This document shows, piece after piece, positions 5,512 to 7,548 of a DNA stretch of 7,548 bases. The notes under the pieces were generated by a model. The model was not told the origin of the DNA. It did not search any database and saw only the letters and a list, made by a program, of their open reading frames with translations. How positions within the stretch are numbered: the first letter of the stretch is position 1; every line of letters starts with the position of its first letter. The translations under genes and the position numbers were made by a program. Source of the stretch: Gammaproteobacteria bacterium. Its GTDB lineage: Bacteria; Pseudomonadota; Gammaproteobacteria; Pseudomonadales; Azotimanducaceae. The stretch is taken from the NCBI GenBank assembly GCA_002712135.1, contig PASO01000018.1:1-7548 (forward strand), in the 5' to 3' direction.

Positions 5512-6693
5512 TCAGGGGTTGATGAGATGAATGCTTACCATGCAGCCGGCATCAAGGCTTTTTACACCAGCTGGCATGGTGACCAGACAGTCTGCTTCAC
5601 ACAGTGAGTCGACATGGGCAGACCCATGGAATTCACAGGGGCTCACTGTACCCTCTCGGGTAATCGTAGCCGGGAACCAGCCGTCTCGTCGCGCTCGTGC
5701 CCGGGTATGGTTGCTATCCATGGGCAGCCGAATATTTGGAGGCTCATAGTCATGTCCCATTAGGCGATAAAGAAAAGGCTTCACTAGTAATTCGAATTGG
5801 GTGAAGGTTGCCACAGGATTTCCGGGCAGCCCAACACAATAGCTATTAGGGGAAACAGCGAAGGTCGTGGGTTTCCCAGGTTGAATGGCGATCTCGTCGA
5901 ACAGAATATCGAACCCGTTTGCCTTCATGATCCCGGGCACTAAATCGAATTCTCCCATAGAGACACCACCCGATAGCAGAATAACATCGTTATCTGCCAT
6001 TGCTTTCTTTAACATGCTATCTAGCGATGTTTCAGTATCTCTCGTTATACCATAGTAAGTCGGTATCGCATGGGTGCTTAGTACTTGGGCAACCAGCTGA
6101 TGGCTGTTGCTGGTCCGAATTTGCGAGAGGGTTGGTTTTATCTCGGGTTCAACCAGTTCATCGCCGGTGGATATGATGCCGACCCTGGAGCAGCAGTAGA
6201 CGGTAGGTGCGACGGCGCCGACAGAAGCAGCCATGGCGATATGTTGCGGCCGAAGACGGGTTCCTGCTGTCAGTACCACATCACCGACACGCATGTCCTC
6301 GCCCTTCAGACACACATTGTTCCGTGTAGAGTCGGCAATAAAACATACGCTATCGGTGTCGAGGACTTCTGTTTCCTCGACAGTTATCACGCAATCTGCG
6401 CCTTCCGGAACCATCCCTCCGGTCATGATCTTACTGCATTGGTTTTTGCCGATAGTTTGCACTGGTGCCTGGCCTGCCTTGATGGTTTCAATCATCTGTA
6501 AGGGATTATCTAGGTCGGCACGGCGGCAGGCATAACCATCCATTGCTGACTTAATGAATGGTGGCATGTCTATGTCTGCATGAATATCTTTGGCGAGTAT
6601 TCTGTCCAGTGCTTGGTCAAGGCTGATTGATTCCAAAGCAGGTTGGCAAACCTGCTTCATCATAGTGTCGTAGGCTTCCTGCTGGGTAATCAT
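5512..6693 (-). CDS. moeA: Molybdopterin molybdenumtransferase MoeA (second paralogue)
   Basis: Second full-length MoeA (393 residues), expected to catalyse metal insertion into adenylated molybdopterin or tungstopterin. Landmarks: KSAMDGYAC (48-56, Asp52), TGGMVPEGAD (91-100, with Gly in place of the usual Ala), STGDELVEP (175-183), Asp219 in ITRD, SGGVSMGEFD (241-250, Asp250), IAIQPGKPTTFA (268-279), GLPGNPVATF (288-297), and a C-terminal domain with GSAHVDSL and a final MVSIHLINP. The first Lys of the IKPGKP motif, kept in the other paralogue and in E. coli MoeA, is Gln271 here. The start ATG 6693 overlaps the stop of the ABC ATPase gene as ATGA, so the two are co-transcribed and probably translationally coupled. 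The two MoeA proteins are clearly diverged and not a recent duplication. Context suggests a role tied to the oxyanion imported by the adjacent transporter. Confidence 0.93.
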   Translation of the reverse strand: MITQQEAYDTMMKQVCQPALESISLDQALDRILAKDIHADIDMPPFIKSAMDGYACRRADLDNPLQMIETIKAGQAPVQTIGKNQCSKIMTGGMVPEGADCVITVEETEVLDTDSVCFIADSTRNNVCLKGEDMRVGDVVLTAGTRLRPQHIAMAASVGAVAPTVYCCSRVGIISTGDELVEPEIKPTLSQIRTSNSHQLVAQVLSTHAIPTYYGITRDTETSLDSMLKKAMADNDVILLSGGVSMGEFDLVPGIMKANGFDILFDEIAIQPGKPTTFAVSPNSYCVGLPGNPVATFTQFELLVKPFLYRLMGHDYEPPNIRLPMDSNHTRARARRDGWFPATITREGTVSPCEFHGSAHVDSLCEADCLVTMPAGVKSLDAGCMVSIHLINP

Positions 6694-7548
6694 CGCTGAA
6701 TAAACCTGAGAGTGTCAGGTTTTACATTGATCCAGATTTTGGCTCCGTATTTAAGGTCAAGGAGATCCATAGAGTCCGATGGTACCAAAGCTGTGACTCT
6801 GATGCCGATATCGACGGTTAGTTCAGAACCGAGTCGTGCTGGTGCAATGTCGATTACAGTGCCATCGAAGCAGTTGCAATCATTCATGGGCGTATCTCCA
6901 ATGATGACATCCTCACTACGAAACACGAGAAACCCTTTGCCTTCCATTGAGCCGTCACTCACGTTGAATGACGTATCCTCATTAACGTTGAACAATCCCG
7001 CACAGTCGCCGTTGCGAGCCGTCACCATGCGACCCTGGAAGCAATTATCAAACCCGATGAATCGCGCGACAAACGCGGATTTGGGATTGTGAAAAACGTC
7101 GTCCGGTGTGCCAATCTGATTGACCTTACCTTGCTCAATGATGCACACACGGGTGGCGAGTGCCATCGCTTCCTTATATTCATGGGTAACATGTATGACT
7201 ATATGGCCTTTGCGATGTAAGGATCTTAGTAGCGCCTGCAGGTCTGTTCGGGACTCTGCATCTAGCGCGGACAGAGGTTCATCCAGTAACAGGCATCGAG
7301 GTTCAGTTGCCAGTGCACGTGCGAGGGCTACCCGTTGTGATTCTCCCCCTGAAAGTGTTCCCGGATAACGGTGGAGCAAATGGCTCACCCCAACGCTCTT
7401 TGCGAGTTGAGCCACCTTGTCTTGCGAACTGTCGTTGCTGAGTCCATAAGCAATATTCCGTTCGACGCTCATGTGCGGAAATAGTGCCTGATCTTGGTAA
7501 ACAAGTCCCATGTTGCGATATTGTATTTTCTGCCGGGTAATGTCTGTC
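6690..7548 (-). CDS. ABC transporter ATP-binding protein, molybdate/tungstate type (ModC/TupC/WtpC-like), 5'-truncated
   Basis: Cytosolic ATPase subunit of an oxyanion importer. The frame is open to the window edge (TDITRQKIQYRN before the internal ATG at 7511), so the start and Walker A lie outside; 285 codons are visible. Numbered from the first visible residue: Q-loop VYQDQALFPH (16-25), signature LSGGESQRVALARAL (65-79), Walker B CLLLDEP and D-loop SALD (85-96), H-loop IHVTHE (118-123), then a linker with FVARFIGF and a C-terminal TOBE-like domain (about 205-285: FRSEDVIIGD, GTVIDIAPARLGSELTVDI, VKPDTLRF), which in ModC-type proteins binds oxyanion. Its ATGA overlap with moeA2 supports molybdate or tungstate as substrate; the sequence alone would also allow another ion of the ModC/CysA/FbpC group. 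Permease and binding-protein genes would be expected just beyond 7548. Confidence 0.9.
   Translation of the reverse strand, partial: TDITRQKIQYRNMGLVYQDQALFPHMSVERNIAYGLSNDSSQDKVAQLAKSVGVSHLLHRYPGTLSGGESQRVALARALATEPRCLLLDEPLSALDAESRTDLQALLRSLHRKGHIVIHVTHEYKEAMALATRVCIIEQGKVNQIGTPDDVFHNPKSAFVARFIGFDNCFQGRMVTARNGDCAGLFNVNEDTSFNVSDGSMEGKGFLVFRSEDVIIGDTPMNDCNCFDGTVIDIAPARLGSELTVDIGIRVTALVPSDSMDLLDLKYGAKIWINVKPDTLRFIQR

Noticed and set aside
6085..6535. Plus-strand ORFs of 138 and 100 codons inside moeA2
   Set aside because: Entirely antisense to a well-supported MoeA coding region, with low-complexity or cysteine-rich translations lacking any family signature.
6712..7368. Plus-strand ORFs of 126 and 82 codons over the ABC ATPase
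   Set aside because: Antisense shadows; the minus strand carries intact ABC motifs throughout.
1..7548. CRISPR array, tRNA/rRNA genes, insertion sequences or phage genes
   Set aside because: No regularly spaced repeats, no cloverleaf-like or rRNA-like sequence, no transposase or integrase motifs and no terminal inverted repeats were seen.

Overview
The window looks like bacterial chromosomal DNA of roughly balanced GC content, probably from a free-living proteobacterium. This rests on a TRAP-type periplasmic binding protein, a MoaB close to the enterobacterial type, clear Shine-Dalgarno sites and tightly packed operons. The exact taxon cannot be read from the sequence, and an LLM oxidoreductase of the type often linked to cofactor F420 is a little unusual for that group.

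Layout. Plus strand, 1-2027: the 3' part of a 12-helix MFS transporter (start lies before the window), then a TRAP solute-binding protein gene cut off about two thirds of the way through. Minus strand, read from 7548 down to 2036: the 3' part of an oxyanion-type ABC ATPase (ModC/TupC/WtpC-like; its Walker A lies outside), a MoeA (moeA2) overlapping it by ATGA, a possible 47-codon ORF, an intergenic stretch with hairpins and repeats, MoaB, a second MoeA (moeA1) overlapping moaB by 26 nt, and then after a 226-nt gap an LLM-class flavin-dependent oxidoreductase. The two strands converge with only 8 nt between the last stop codons.

How the genes work together. The minus-strand block reads as a compact molybdenum/tungsten cofactor module: the ABC ATPase would energise molybdate or tungstate uptake, MoaB would adenylate molybdopterin, and MoeA would insert the metal from the oxyanion. 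The most striking point is the presence of two divergent but apparently intact MoeA paralogues on either side of moaB. This raises the possibility of separate Mo and W insertases or a specialised target enzyme. The LLM oxidoreductase and the MFS/TRAP pair have no obvious mechanistic tie to the module.

The least explained DNA is 5023-5511. It contains a small ORF, a plus-oriented terminator-like hairpin with no plus-strand gene upstream, a second interrupted hairpin, a 10-bp direct repeat, and a frame that looks like the N-terminal edge of a GAF domain running into the moaB ribosome binding site.
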